From NCBI RefSeq assembly GCF_020253525.1, contig NZ_JADCBK010000099.1:1-59306 (forward strand): a stretch of DNA of 59,306 nt, read 5' to 3'. The notes under the pieces were generated by a model that saw only the letters and a list, made by a program, of their open reading frames with translations, ran no database searches and was not told the origin of the DNA. Shown piece by piece: positions 1 through 8,552 of the stretch. Position 1 is the first letter of the stretch, and each line of letters begins with the position of its first letter. The DNA is from Aquidulcibacter sp. (GTDB lineage Bacteria; Pseudomonadota; Alphaproteobacteria; Caulobacterales; Aquidulcibacteraceae). A program made the position numbers and the translations under genes.

Positions 1-386
1 AGTGTCCGTTTTCTTCGAAAACGGATCGCTTGCGACGCAGCGAAGCTGCGCACTTGACTATCCAGATGTCGCAGAAACAATTTCGTTTGCGGTTTCGTGG
101 GCCGGAAGGGTCACCAAACCGCTTCAAAGCTTTCTGAAACACCCCTTCACTGGCTTCGCCAGAGCTTCCCCGCGAGCGGGGAAGCGGCATGTGGCAATAG
201 CTGGGACATGCCGCTTCCCCATTCATGGGGAAGCTGGCCGCGAAGCGGACTGAAGGGGGAGTTTCCATCTGGACCCATTTTGGTGAAAACCCTGTTTCAC
301 CAAAATGGATCATCAAACCGCTTCCAAGTTTTTGTGACACACCCCTTCACCCGCCATGACACCATCACCCGTGCAAAGCCAATTCC
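1..386. other. Gene-free stretch with several perfect inverted repeats
   Basis: I see no convincing gene here. Hairpins visible in order: a 9-bp stem at 5-25 (TCCGTTTTC / GAAAACGGA), a small stem near 39-56, stems built on GCTTCCCC and GGGGAAGC around 166-235, and a perfect 14-bp inverted repeat at 275-288 / 295-308 (CCATTTTGGTGAAA and its complement). A roughly 35-nt segment near 116-150 returns imperfectly near 316-352 as a direct repeat. Short open frames here lack family resemblance. The stretch is probably a cluster of palindromic intergenic repeats lying downstream of the lysR gene. Confidence 0.5.
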
Positions 387-1292
387 TCAAAACGCTTTCG
401 CGGCGTCTTTGCGTTCGGCCATGCGGGCTTCGATGAAGTGGGCGAGGGCTTGGGCTGCGGGGCTTTGGCGGGAAGGCTCAAGCAAGCACATGTCGGCGGC
501 TTCCAAGGGCGGCCAATCGCCCAAAACATCGATGCCGTCTTGAATAAGCCCGCGCGGCATCACCGCATAGCCAAGACCGGCCCGCACAGCCGCCGCACAT
601 CCTGCATGAGAGGGGCTGGTAAAGGCACTTGTCCAAGGCGCTTTAGCGCGGTCCAAAGCTGCCAGTGCGCGCTCGCGGTATACACAGGCTGAAGGCGACA
701 AGACCAAGGGCAAGGGCCGAGCGCGCTTGTCAAAAACAGCCCTTGCTTCCTCAAACGCTTTGGGCAGGGCGTCACTCGACGGGCCAACCCAGACCAATTC
801 TTCCCGCCAGATCGCACGCGCCCCTGGATGAACGCGTTCGGTTGATTGTTTGATCAGCACAAGGTCATGCAAGCCTGCCTCAAACTCATCAATCAAGGTC
901 CGCGTCAGCGCACATGATACATGCAGCATCACTTGTGGGTGCGCATTCATGAAGGCGGCCAGAACGTCGGGCAAATGGGCGGTTGTGAAATCCTCGGGCG
1001 AGCCAAACCGCACCTCGCCCGCAATCTCTTGTGAGCGAAAACGCGCCAACATCGCATCGGCCGAAGCAATCATGTCCCGCGCATAGCCCAGAAGCTTTTC
1101 GCCATCTTGGGTGAGCCGAACATTGCGGGTATCGCGCTCAATCAATTGGCGGTCGAAGATTTCTTCGAGCTTCTTGATTTGGCCCGACACAGCCGATTGC
1201 GACCGGCCCACCAGGATACCGGTCCGCGAGAAACTGCGGGTATCAGCCAGCGTTACAAAGGTGCGCAAAAAGGCGGTATCGACGTCATACAT
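387..1292 (-). CDS. LysR-family transcriptional regulator
   Basis: Transcription factor of about 301 residues. The winged helix-turn-helix occupies roughly residues 4-62, with the family pattern of an LRTF start, an FSRTG...SQSAVSGQIKKLE recognition region and an LTQDG wing end. The rest is a periplasmic-binding-like effector domain. The open frame runs upstream to 1622 but the extra part is not LysR-like. I chose ATG at 1292 because GAGGGAAG precedes it; ATG at 1304 (four residues longer) is the alternative. It is divergent from the sbtA-like gene at 1458, the usual arrangement for a LysR protein and its target, so control of that transporter is a reasonable inference. The effector is unknown. 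Confidence 0.9.
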   Translation of the reverse strand: MYDVDTAFLRTFVTLADTRSFSRTGILVGRSQSAVSGQIKKLEEIFDRQLIERDTRNVRLTQDGEKLLGYARDMIASADAMLARFRSQEIAGEVRFGSPEDFTTAHLPDVLAAFMNAHPQVMLHVSCALTRTLIDEFEAGLHDLVLIKQSTERVHPGARAIWREELVWVGPSSDALPKAFEEARAVFDKRARPLPLVLSPSACVYRERALAALDRAKAPWTSAFTSPSHAGCAAAVRAGLGYAVMPRGLIQDGIDVLGDWPPLEAADMCLLEPSRQSPAAQALAHFIEARMAERKDAAKAF

Positions 1293-1457
1293 GGCTTCCC
1301 TCATGCGACGCTGGCTGCGCGCCGTCAACGTCAGTTCCGGTGACGGAGGCCATCTGGCCACGGTTTTTCCGATAAATCTAATCAGCTTTTCAGGTTTCTC
1401 GTTTGTTGAGCAACCCCCTATGCAGCGGCCCCGCACCCCCCGGGACAGGAGCCAAAC

Positions 1458-2441
1458 ATGCCAGTGGAAGTCTTGCTTGAAAACCTCGTATCGCCGATCA
1501 CGTTGGCATTTTTGCTGGGCATGATCGCCACTTTGATCAAGTCGGATTTGGAAATCCCCGAAGCCGTCATCAAGATTTTTGCGATATTTCTGTTGTTTTC
1601 GATTGGTCTGCAAGGCGGGCAAGAGCTTGCCAGCGTGGCCTTTAAGGACATTGCCAATGGCCTTGGGGTAACTGCCGCCCTGATCTTCCTTTTACCCCTG
1701 ATGGCGTTTTTGGTTGCCAAATTCGTTCTGCGCTTTGACACGCCCAATGCGGCAGGCGTTGCGGCCCTCTATGGCTCAGTCTCCTCGGTGACCTTCGTGG
1801 TCGCCCGCACCTATGCTGAGAGCAAGGGCACGCCGATGGACGGCTATGTGACGGGGCTTGTCGCCCTGATGGAACTCGCGATTTTGGTCGCCCTGTTTTA
1901 CGGCCGCTTTGCCATGAGCCGCTCTAATGGTGATCCGGGCAAGCTGACCGAGATTTTGATGGAGACCCTGCGCGGGCGCGGCCTTGTCTTATTGGGTGGC
2001 GGCCTTCTGATCGGTGGCCTGATTGGCGAGAAGAATTTCACCAAGATCGAGCCTTTCTTTGTCGATCTGTTCCGGGGAGTTTTGGTCCTGTTCCTGCTGG
2101 AAATGGGCATGACGGCGGCCCGTCACTTAAAGGAATTTGCCAAAGTGGGCCCGGCTATGGCGGTATTTGGCGTGGTGATGCCGATGGTGCATGGGGCGCT
2201 CGCCTCCGGCCTTGCAACCTGGGCAGGCCTGCCCTTGGGCTCAGCCTTTGTTATCGGGGCGGTTGCAGCTTCTGCCTCTTACATTGATGCGCCCGCCGCC
2301 GTGCGCGCCACCTTTCCGACCGCAAATCCTGCCATCTACCTTACCTCCTCACTCGGCATCACCTTCCCCTTCATGCTGATCATCGGCGTGCCGACAGTGT
2401 ATCAGATGGCGGTCCTGTGGCGTGGCGTGTTGGGGGGTTAA
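1458..2441 (+). CDS. sbtA: SbtA-type sodium-dependent bicarbonate transporter
   Basis: Membrane protein of 327 residues resembling the SbtA/DUF897 family of Na+-dependent bicarbonate permeases. It has about ten hydrophobic segments in two halves. The family-like opening (LLENLVSPITLAFLLGMIA), the FSIGLQGGQEL segment and the YGSVSSVTF segment are visible. It would sit in the inner membrane and import HCO3-. The neighbour on the other strand is a LysR regulator. I see no carbonic anhydrase, RuBisCO or SbtB (PII-like) partner in the window, so the purpose is more likely anaplerotic bicarbonate supply than carbon fixation; that is inference. Length matches the family. Confidence 0.85.
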   Translation: MPVEVLLENLVSPITLAFLLGMIATLIKSDLEIPEAVIKIFAIFLLFSIGLQGGQELASVAFKDIANGLGVTAALIFLLPLMAFLVAKFVLRFDTPNAAGVAALYGSVSSVTFVVARTYAESKGTPMDGYVTGLVALMELAILVALFYGRFAMSRSNGDPGKLTEILMETLRGRGLVLLGGGLLIGGLIGEKNFTKIEPFFVDLFRGVLVLFLLEMGMTAARHLKEFAKVGPAMAVFGVVMPMVHGALASGLATWAGLPLGSAFVIGAVAASASYIDAPAAVRATFPTANPAIYLTSSLGITFPFMLIIGVPTVYQMAVLWRGVLGG

Positions 2442-2463
2442 GGGTAGATGGGGGTTCCCAACA

Positions 2464-2560
2464 AGGTCATCCCCGCCGGAACGAAGTGGAGAGCGGGGAC
2501 CCCGTGGGGCTTTGCGGATCAAGGTCCCCGATTGGCTGACGCCATCGGGGATGACATCGT
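2464..2560. repeat. Palindromic intergenic repeat (GTCATCCCCG type)
   Basis: The segment begins GGTCATCCCCGCC and ends with GCCATCGGGGATGAC, so its ends are inverted complements, and internal GC-rich arms (GCGGGGACCCC, GGTCCCC) can also pair. This is the general form of palindromic intergenic repeats common in alphaproteobacteria. It lies directly downstream of the sbtA-like gene and could also stop transcription. No second copy was found in the window. Confidence 0.45.
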
Positions 2561-2659
2561 TTGGGTCTGGGGATGCCCAGCGTCAAATCGCAAAGTTTCT
2601 CCCACCCCCCTAGACAGATGCGTCAAACTAAGGCGCTATGGGGGTCCCATTAGCAACTG

Positions 2660-2673
2660 AAAGGAGGTGATCC
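2660..2673 (+). promoter_or_regulatory. Extended Shine-Dalgarno sequence, 14-nt match to the 16S rRNA 3' end
   Basis: AAAGGAGGTGATCC is the exact complement of the universal 16S rRNA 3' terminus GGATCACCTCCTTT. It ends two bases upstream of the ATG at 2675. The same bases can pair with the small ORF itself: AAGG (2661-2664) with CCTT (2717-2720) and GATCCT (2669-2674) with AGGATC (2711-2716), leaving AGGT as a bulge. The site may therefore switch between ribosome-bound and self-masked states. The complementarity is seen; the switching is inferred. Confidence 0.7.
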
Positions 2674-2674
2674 T

Positions 2675-2737
2675 ATGTCTCATTGTCTGCGCCTGAGTGA
2701 AATGTCTGTCAGGATCCCTTCGGAGGCGAACGCTTAG
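2675..2737 (+). CDS. Small ORF, 20 codons, possible leader or small peptide
   Basis: An ATG with ideal upstream Shine-Dalgarno pairing opens a 20-residue frame, MSHCLRLSEMSVRIPSEANA, ending in TAG. It is followed after about 55 nt by a strong intrinsic terminator and no larger gene on this strand. The transcript would be short, either a small-protein mRNA or a regulatory RNA with a translated leader. I do not recognise the peptide. Nothing in it suggests an amino-acid attenuator (no runs of one residue). The complementarity to 16S rRNA is limited to the Shine-Dalgarno region, so this is not a fragment of an rRNA gene. Confidence 0.55.
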   Translation: MSHCLRLSEMSVRIPSEANA

Positions 2738-2793
2738 CGATTAGAAGCGTTTCTTCGAATTGAGACTGGGCCGTTTCACCGGTCTGGCAATGG

Positions 2794-2829
2794 AAAGGTC
2801 GCTGGGCAACCAGCGACCTTTCTTGTTTG
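2794..2829 (+). terminator. Intrinsic terminator of the small-ORF transcript
   Basis: A perfect 12-bp stem AAAGGTCGCTGG / CCAGCGACCTTT (2794-2805 and 2810-2821) closed by a GCAA tetraloop and followed by CTTGTTTGT. The A-rich side gives some bidirectionality, so it may also serve the GNAT gene that ends at 2831 on the other strand. Confidence 0.8.
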
Positions 2830-2830
2830 T

Positions 2831-3364
2831 CTAAAGCGCTTTGCCCATGATCTTAAGGGGGATGACGGCGCCATTTTTGGCATGCTTCTCAATCACTTCG
2901 ATCAGCTCATAGCCGCAGCGGCGATAGAGCGGCTCTCCCGCCAAAGTGGCCCCCATTTGTGCACTTTTAAAGCCTTCAGCACGGGCAGCAGCCTCGCCCG
3001 CATCAATAATCATTTGGCCAATACCACGGCGCACATGCTCTGGATGGGTATACATGGCGCGAATTCGGGCAGGTTCGGTTGCGGGGTCTAGCAAGCGGTT
3101 ATCGCGCCCTGCACTGTGATCGCCGCCATAGAGCGTTCCGCGCCGGCTCCAGCCGCCACAGCCGACGATTTTGCCGTCCTCTTCCTGAACGACAAAATAG
3201 GTGCCGTCCTCGATCAACTGGGTGTCGATCCCCATGGTCTCATGACTACCCTCAACTTGTTCGGGCGTCAGAAAATCATTCATCAATTGCCCGATCGCCA
3301 AGGCCATCAAGGCCTTCATTTCGGGCATATCAGCAAAGGTCGCGACACGCAGTTTTAAGACCAT
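2831..3364 (-). CDS. GNAT-family N-acetyltransferase
   Basis: 177-residue protein with the GNAT fold pattern: an N-terminal strand ([18 protein letters not shown]), a central beta strand with [14 protein letters not shown], and acetyl-CoA motif A as [17 protein letters not shown] (a Q/RxxGxG/A-type loop). The substrate cannot be told. Its ATG overlaps the last ten bases of lysK, so the two are almost certainly co-transcribed and translationally coupled; whether they share a function is unknown. Confidence 0.85.
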   Translation of the reverse strand: MVLKLRVATFADMPEMKALMALAIGQLMNDFLTPEQVEGSHETMGIDTQLIEDGTYFVVQEEDGKIVGCGGWSRRGTLYGGDHSAGRDNRLLDPATEPARIRAMYTHPEHVRRGIGQMIIDAGEAAARAEGFKSAQMGATLAGEPLYRRCGYELIEVIEKHAKNGAVIPLKIMGKAL

Positions 3365-4935
3365 GCAGCCAGCCTTTCCTCAATCAGAGCCATGGTTTCT
3401 GTCACGCCAAACAAGGCGACAAAGCCGCCAAAGCGAGGGCCTTGTTCCTGGCCGAGCAAAACTTCATAGAGCGCTTTGAACCAGTCACGCAGGTTTTCAA
3501 ACTGGTGGGTCTTGCCGACATCAAACACCATATTCTGGATTTCATCGCCGTCGCGCATATCAGGCCCCATAGCCTCAAGGCGGGCTTTGAGGTCCAAGAT
3601 GGCGGCACGCTCTGCCTCCGTCGGTGCACGGAACTTCTTGGTCGGCTGAATGAAGTCGCGATAATAGGCTAAGGCAAAGCCTGCGAGTTGATCCAGCAAG
3701 GGCTGTTCGGCGGGTGTCGCGTCTGGCGCATAGCGCTTGATAAAGCCCCACAGCACCTCTTTGGTTTCTGCATTGGCGGCTGAGACCAGATTGAGGAGCA
3801 GCGCAAAGCTGATGGGCGAGCCAGAGTGCGGCGGCTGGCCATTATGAATATGCCAGACCGGGTTTTCGAGCTGCTTGGCAGGCTCTTCCCGCTGAAAGGC
3901 ATCGAGAAACTGGACATATTCGTCCACTGCGCGGGGAATGACGTCGAAATAGAGCTTCTTGGCCGCCCGCGGCTTTTGGAAGTTATACAAAGACAGGCTT
4001 TCGGGCGGCGCATAGGTCAACCATTGCTCGACCGAGATACCATTGCCTTTGGACTTACTAATCTTCTCGCCATTTTGGTCGAGGAAGAGTTCATAGCAAT
4101 ATTGCAAGGGTGGCTCTGCGCCCAAGATGCGGCAGATTTTGGAATAGATCGGGCCATTGGTCTGATGGTCCTTACCATACATCTCAAAGTCGACACCTAG
4201 GGCTGCCCAACGCATGCCAAAGTCTGGCTTCCATTGCATTTTGACATGCCCGCCCGTGACGGGGAGCGTGATATCTGTGCCATCTTCATCGGCAAAGGTG
4301 ACCGTGCCTGCTTTGGCGTCCGTGGCCTTCATCGGCACATAAAGGACGCGGCCCGTGGTGGGCGAGATGGGCAGGAAAGGGCTGTACGTGGCGCGCCGCT
4401 CTTCGCCCAAAGTCGGCAACATGACGCCCATAATCTCGTCAAACTTTTCAAGCGCACGCAAAAGCGTCGCATCAAAAGCGCCGGAACGATAAAGCTCGGT
4501 CGCAGACTTGAACTGATAGTCAAAGCCGAAACTGTCGAGGAAGCCGCGCAGGCGGGCATTATTGTGCTGGGCAAAGCCTTCATGGGTGCCAAATGGGTCG
4601 GGCACATCGGTCAAAGGCTTTTGCAGAAAGGGCTCTAAGGCGGCTGGATTAGGCACATTATCAGGCACTTTGCGCATGCCATCCATATCGTCGCTGACAC
4701 AGATTAATTGGGTTTCTATCGTGCCATTGGTCAGCGCGATAAAGGCTTGGCGCACCATGGTTGTGCGCACCACTTCGCCAAAAGTGCCGATATGGGGAAG
4801 CCCCGACGGGCCATAACCAGTTTCGAAAATGACGGGTCCTTGCTTGCCGATTTTCTTGACCCGGTCCAACAGCAAACGGGCTTGTTCAAAAGGCCAAGCC
4901 TTGGCTTCAATTGCCAAAAGTGCACGGTTCGCCAT
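3355..4935 (-). CDS. lysK: Lysyl-tRNA synthetase, class I
   Basis: Charges tRNA-Lys with lysine in the cytoplasm. The 526-residue length fits the archaeal-type class I enzyme used by most alphaproteobacteria in place of class II LysS. The ATP-binding signature appears as GLPHIGT (around residue 45-51, in place of HIGH) and the second signature as KISKSKGNG (291-299, in place of KMSKS). A helical anticodon-binding C-terminal part follows. It is the first gene of a two-gene unit with a GNAT gene overlapping its 3' end. The start at 4935 gives the expected N-terminus just before the catalytic domain. Confidence 0.97.
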   Translation of the reverse strand: MANRALLAIEAKAWPFEQARLLLDRVKKIGKQGPVIFETGYGPSGLPHIGTFGEVVRTTMVRQAFIALTNGTIETQLICVSDDMDGMRKVPDNVPNPAALEPFLQKPLTDVPDPFGTHEGFAQHNNARLRGFLDSFGFDYQFKSATELYRSGAFDATLLRALEKFDEIMGVMLPTLGEERRATYSPFLPISPTTGRVLYVPMKATDAKAGTVTFADEDGTDITLPVTGGHVKMQWKPDFGMRWAALGVDFEMYGKDHQTNGPIYSKICRILGAEPPLQYCYELFLDQNGEKISKSKGNGISVEQWLTYAPPESLSLYNFQKPRAAKKLYFDVIPRAVDEYVQFLDAFQREEPAKQLENPVWHIHNGQPPHSGSPISFALLLNLVSAANAETKEVLWGFIKRYAPDATPAEQPLLDQLAGFALAYYRDFIQPTKKFRAPTEAERAAILDLKARLEAMGPDMRDGDEIQNMVFDVGKTHQFENLRDWFKALYEVLLGQEQGPRFGGFVALFGVTETMALIEERLAAWS

Positions 4936-5055
4936 TCACGTCTCATTCTTTACTTGGAGTGGGAGGTTGTTGCCACGCCTTGTGGCGGAATCACGCCGTG
5001 AGGTCAAATCCCAGCCCTGCCCCTGCCCGCACAAAGCGCTGCTTTGGATGCCCGC

Positions 5056-5084
5056 TTGACAGGCCTAACCCGTAGGTTTATTTG
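5056..5084 (+). promoter_or_regulatory. Candidate sigma70-type promoter for the SRPBCC-marR pair
   Basis: A perfect -35 hexamer TTGACA at 5056-5061 is followed after 17 bp by TATTTG as a weak -10. Transcription would begin near 5090, upstream of the preferred start codon at 5120 and too close to the alternative ATG at 5090, which supports the shorter protein. Confidence 0.45.
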
Positions 5085-5119
5085 TAAATGTGTTTATTAA
5101 TAGCGGCGGAGCGCCAGCC

Positions 5120-5536
5120 ATGATCACCCATGAAGTTTTGATCCAAGCCAAACCCGAAACCGTGTTTGCCCTCTATCAAGACGTTCGCAATTGGCCGCAG
5201 TGGGATGAAGAAGTTCTCGAGGTTTCTCTGCCGGAGGGATTGACCCCCAATACCCGGGGTTGGCTTAAGCCCCGCTCAGGGCCAAAAGCGCAGATTAAGG
5301 TGGTCTCTGTAACCCAACCAACTCAATTTCGTGTAGAATCAGGTCTGCCCGGTTGCACCATGGGCTTTGACCATCACCTCGAAGCGACCACTCTGGGGAC
5401 ACGCGTAACCCACGGGGTTTACTTCAAAGGCCCAACAAGCTTTCTGTTCAAAAGATTGATTGGTCCGTCGCTCCGTCGCGGCCTGCCTGTGACCTTGCAA
5501 GGTCTCAAAAATCTTGCCGAGGCCGCCGGACCCTAA
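5120..5536 (+). CDS. SRPBCC-superfamily (polyketide cyclase/Bet v1-like) protein
   Basis: About 138 residues with the START/Bet v1-like pattern: MITHEVLIQAKPETVFALYQ at the start, then NWPQWDEEV, and a C-terminal helix carrying GLKNLAEAA. Such proteins form a hydrophobic-ligand cavity; the ligand is not predictable. The open frame extends to an ATG at 5090, but that site has no ribosome-binding sequence, whereas 5120 is preceded by GGCGGAG. The 3' end sits 25 nt before the TTG start of a MarR gene, suggesting one operon in which the regulator might respond to the same ligand. Confidence 0.75.
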   Translation: MITHEVLIQAKPETVFALYQDVRNWPQWDEEVLEVSLPEGLTPNTRGWLKPRSGPKAQIKVVSVTQPTQFRVESGLPGCTMGFDHHLEATTLGTRVTHGVYFKGPTSFLFKRLIGPSLRRGLPVTLQGLKNLAEAAGP

Positions 5537-5561
5537 ATACGCACGAAGGGGAGATTGCTGC

Positions 5562-5969
5562 TTGGATTGGGCGAAACTTTCGGACTTTACCGGCCCTCAG
5601 GCCAGTCCGGGCTTTCAATATTGGGTACGCTTTATGGCGTGGCAGCGCGGCCTCAATCATATCTTGCGTCCATTATCGCTCACCCAGCCGCAATTTGCGC
5701 TCTTGGCCACCATCGGGTGGAAAACCCAAGACGGCAGTAATCTATCGCAACAACAATTGGCCGACTTCTTGCGCCTCGACCGGATGCTGGTATCCCAGAT
5801 CATCAGCCGTTTGGACCGGGATGGGCTTGTGACGCGCAAACTCGCCGCAGACGACCGTCGCCGGAAGGGAGTGCGGCTGACAGAGCTGGGCCTAGACAAG
5901 GTCAAACAGGCCCTGCCCTTGGTTGAAGGGTTCGATAAGGCCTTCTTTTCAACCAGCCAGCCTACTTAG
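5562..5969 (+). CDS. MarR-family transcriptional regulator
   Basis: About 135 residues with a MarR winged helix: LTQPQFALLATIGW, SLQQLADFLRLDRMLVSQIISRL-type recognition segment and the DDRRRKGVRLTELG wing. I place the start at TTG 5562, because AAGGGGAG lies seven bases upstream of it and because the ATG at 5514 lies inside the preceding gene without such a site. It probably works with the SRPBCC gene just upstream. Its 3' end overlaps the convergent amidohydrolase gene by eight bases. Confidence 0.8.
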   Translation: MDWAKLSDFTGPQASPGFQYWVRFMAWQRGLNHILRPLSLTQPQFALLATIGWKTQDGSNLSQQQLADFLRLDRMLVSQIISRLDRDGLVTRKLAADDRRRKGVRLTELGLDKVKQALPLVEGFDKAFFSTSQPT

Positions 5970-7020
5970 CCCCCATGGCGCGATGTTTGGCGCGCGTGGC
6001 CTCGTCCAGACGTAAGAAGCGGGCCGCATTATTATAGAGGATATCGCGCTTTTGCTGCGCGCTTAAGAAGGGTGCGTCCTCAATCACTTTGATGGCGACT
6101 TCAATGGTTTCCGGCCATACCATTTGGTCAGAACCAAACATGATGCGCTCACCAAAGCCAGCCTCAACCAAGGCCTGCAAATAGCGATAAAAGGCTGGTC
6201 GAGGCTGGGTGTAAACAATCACGCCTGTATCGAGATAGACTTGAGGGTGCGCATACATCAGGGCCAGCGTGTCATCCAACATGGGATAGCCCGCATGCAT
6301 CACATTGATGCGCAGCTTTGGGTGCTTCACCAGCACATCTTCCAACAAAAGCGGGCTGCTTAAACGCGCGCGATAGCCAGAGCCCGGCATATAGGCGACC
6401 CCTGGAGGGCCCGGGCCCACATGTAATGCCACGGGCAAATCATTGGCCTCTGCCGCCGCCCAAATAGGCTCCATCCTCGGATCATTGGGCGCAATGCCGA
6501 TATATTGGGTGCCAAGCTCGCCAATCATGGTGATGATGCCAGCCGCTTTAGCTTCGGCAAATTCCTTGGTTAAATTACCCTTTGGCGGAAGTTCGGGCAA
6601 AAGCCCATTCATGATCCGGTCTGGGGCGGCAGCCTTCCACACTTTCAAGCGCGCATATTTGTCGCTGACGACGCCGAAAATATTGCGACGATTCATAATC
6701 TCCAAGGTCTTGGTGCGGATCTCATCATCGGTCATGGGCGACCAGATCGGATTGGCGCACTTTGGATTTTTGAACCAAGCCATCAGGAAGGTTTCATAAT
6801 CGGTGGTCTGATCCCAAGCTGGCATCGGGTCCATGGGGCTACACATCGCCAAAGGGGCTGGACCCTGCTCATTGGCGGCAGAGGCATGCAGATGCATGTC
6901 AATAATCGGCTCCTGCGCATGGGCGATGGGCGCGGTGGTGACAATCAGGCCTGAAATCAAACAGGCGACGAACCAATTCAAACACGTCTTCACGTCAAAC
7001 CATCCAATCAAACACACCAA
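5962..7020 (-). CDS. Secreted amidohydrolase (amidohydrolase 2 family)
   Basis: A metal-dependent hydrolase of the TIM-barrel amidohydrolase-2 type, 352 residues. A hydrophobic N-terminus ending AHA (cut near residue 35) predicts export to the periplasm. Metal and catalytic residues are in place: HLH at 43-45, Glu168, His200 in ALHVGPGP, His242 in MHAGYP and Asp298 in GSDQM. An alternative GTG start a few residues downstream would still keep the signal peptide. The substrate is unknown. It stands alone, convergent with the MarR gene. Confidence 0.8.
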   Translation of the reverse strand: MVCLIGWFDVKTCLNWFVACLISGLIVTTAPIAHAQEPIIDMHLHASAANEQGPAPLAMCSPMDPMPAWDQTTDYETFLMAWFKNPKCANPIWSPMTDDEIRTKTLEIMNRRNIFGVVSDKYARLKVWKAAAPDRIMNGLLPELPPKGNLTKEFAEAKAAGIITMIGELGTQYIGIAPNDPRMEPIWAAAEANDLPVALHVGPGPPGVAYMPGSGYRARLSSPLLLEDVLVKHPKLRINVMHAGYPMLDDTLALMYAHPQVYLDTGVIVYTQPRPAFYRYLQALVEAGFGERIMFGSDQMVWPETIEVAIKVIEDAPFLSAQQKRDILYNNAARFLRLDEATRAKHRAMGAK

Positions 7021-7397
7021 CTCTGGATTATTGGAAGGCTAGCCAGCGGGAATGGCTTTGACAAACAAAATCAGACCCAAGAATAAGATTTATTCAGTAG
7101 GCTGATGGTTTTGCCTTTAGATCCGTCACCGCTGTTGCCCCCCGCCTGATTTCCAAGACCAATGCTTCGCCTGCCGCCGGCGCGGACAGATAAGTGCCCC
7201 GATCCGACTTTTAGCTTCATTTGACCCATGCCTAACGCAAAATTGACCGCGGAACCGTCTGTAGTCATGCTAACGCGGTTAACGACGGTTGGAAAATCAC
7301 GCGCGGATGGCGCAGTCGGGTGGACAGAGGCGATCTTGGGCACCTTGATCGACCTTGCCATAACCCGTTGAGGGCCAGTTTAGGGGAAGTGCACAGG
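7021..7397. other. Intergenic region upstream of the TRAP operon
   Basis: 377 bases between the divergent amidohydrolase and TRAP genes. It must hold both promoters. A 96-codon frame on the minus strand (7071-7361) has no recognisable domain and no clear ribosome-binding site, so I do not call it. No strong inverted repeat or RNA gene was seen. Confidence 0.4.
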
Positions 7398-8552
7398 ATG
7401 GATCGGAGAACTCTGGTAACTGCGGTTGCGATTGGCACGTTGTCTGGTGCGGGAGCAGGCATTGCGGCAGCACGTGTGGCTGGTGCCGGTGCAGGCGTCG
7501 GTGCACAGGGCCAAGCGGCCACTCAAAGCGCTGTGGCCGGGGCCGTTAGGCTGAATATGGTCACCTCTTGGCCCAAAGGCATGCCGGGTTTGGGCATGAG
7601 CGCGGAGCGCATTGCACAGCGTGCCCTTGCCCTATCAGGCGGCACTTTAGACATCAAAGTCTATGCGGCAGGCGAATTGGTCGGCGCCTTTGAAGTATTT
7701 GACGCCGTGGCCACGGGTTCGGCCGATCTTTATCATTCCGCCGATTATTATTGGCAGGGCAAGAATGCTGCCTATCCCTTCTTTACCGCTGTGCCCTTTG
7801 GCATGACGGCGATGGAGCAAATGGGTTGGCTAGATCATGGTGGCGGCCAAGCACTGTGGGAAGAATTAGCCGCAGGCTTTGGCATTGTACCGATGGCAGC
7901 GGCCAATACATGCCATCAGGCAGGCGGCTGGTTCAAGCGTGAAATCAAAAGCCTGGCCGACCTAAAGGGCCTAAAAATGCGTATTCCCGGCATTGGCGGG
8001 GAGATGATCCGCCGCTTGGGTGGCGCAGCCGTTGCCATGCCCGGCGGCGAAATCTATCAGGCCTTGCAATCGGGCGTGATCGACGCGGCAGAGTTCGTAG
8101 GGCCTTGGAACGACATCGGCTTGGGCTTTTATCGCGAGGCCCCCTATTATTACGCCCCTGGCCTGCATGAACCCGGCGCGATTTTGGCGGTCGGGGTCAA
8201 TAAGGGTAAGTTTGATAAATTATCCAAGGTGCATCAGGAAATTCTGCGGGCAGCTTGCCGCGAAAGCTATGCCATTTCCGTCGGCGAATTCACCTATCAG
8301 AATGGGGTGGCGATGGAAGCGATGAAAGCCCAATATGGGGTAACTTTGCGTCGCTTGCCCGATGACGTTATCAAGGAAGCCGCCAAAATTGCCCAAGTCA
8401 TGTGGGCCGAAGCCGGGGCAGCAGACCCCTTGGCAGGCCGCATCTATCAAAGCTGGCTAAAGGCCTATCGTGCCATGCGGCCTTGGAGTGAAGAGGCCGA
8501 AGGCATTTATCTGGCAGAGCGGCAGCGCACCCTAAGCTTGGGTGCCCCATGA
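7398..8552 (+). CDS. TRAP transporter substrate-binding protein (DctP/TakP type)
   Basis: Periplasmic solute-binding subunit of a TRAP transporter, 384 residues. The start at 7398 (MDRRTLVTAVAIGTL) follows AGGGGAAG and gives a twin-arginine-like leader with a long Ala/Gly stretch. Family features include YAAGELVGAFEVFDAVATG, a DLKGLKMRIPGIGGEMIRRLGG segment and the carboxylate-site pattern FVGPWNDIGLGF. These resemble the TakP/lactate-binding branch, which takes 2-oxo acids or lactate (often as a calcium salt), so an organic acid is the likely substrate by inference. It overlaps the next gene by four bases, forming a P-Q-M operon. Confidence 0.9.
   Translation: MDRRTLVTAVAIGTLSGAGAGIAAARVAGAGAGVGAQGQAATQSAVAGAVRLNMVTSWPKGMPGLGMSAERIAQRALALSGGTLDIKVYAAGELVGAFEVFDAVATGSADLYHSADYYWQGKNAAYPFFTAVPFGMTAMEQMGWLDHGGGQALWEELAAGFGIVPMAAANTCHQAGGWFKREIKSLADLKGLKMRIPGIGGEMIRRLGGAAVAMPGGEIYQALQSGVIDAAEFVGPWNDIGLGFYREAPYYYAPGLHEPGAILAVGVNKGKFDKLSKVHQEILRAACRESYAISVGEFTYQNGVAMEAMKAQYGVTLRRLPDDVIKEAAKIAQVMWAEAGAADPLAGRIYQSWLKAYRAMRPWSEEAEGIYLAERQRTLSLGAP

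Noticed and set aside
1293-1622. Upstream extension of the LysR frame
   Set aside because: It crosses the divergent promoter and the sbtA start and lacks LysR similarity; ATG 1292 gives a standard protein.
2660-2673. Antisense fragment of a 16S rRNA gene
   Set aside because: Only about 14-15 bases match the 16S 3' end; the bases beyond do not, so it is a Shine-Dalgarno match and not an rRNA remnant.
7071-7361. 96-codon minus-strand frame upstream of the TRAP operon
   Set aside because: No domain, no ribosome-binding site, and it spans the region needed for two promoters.
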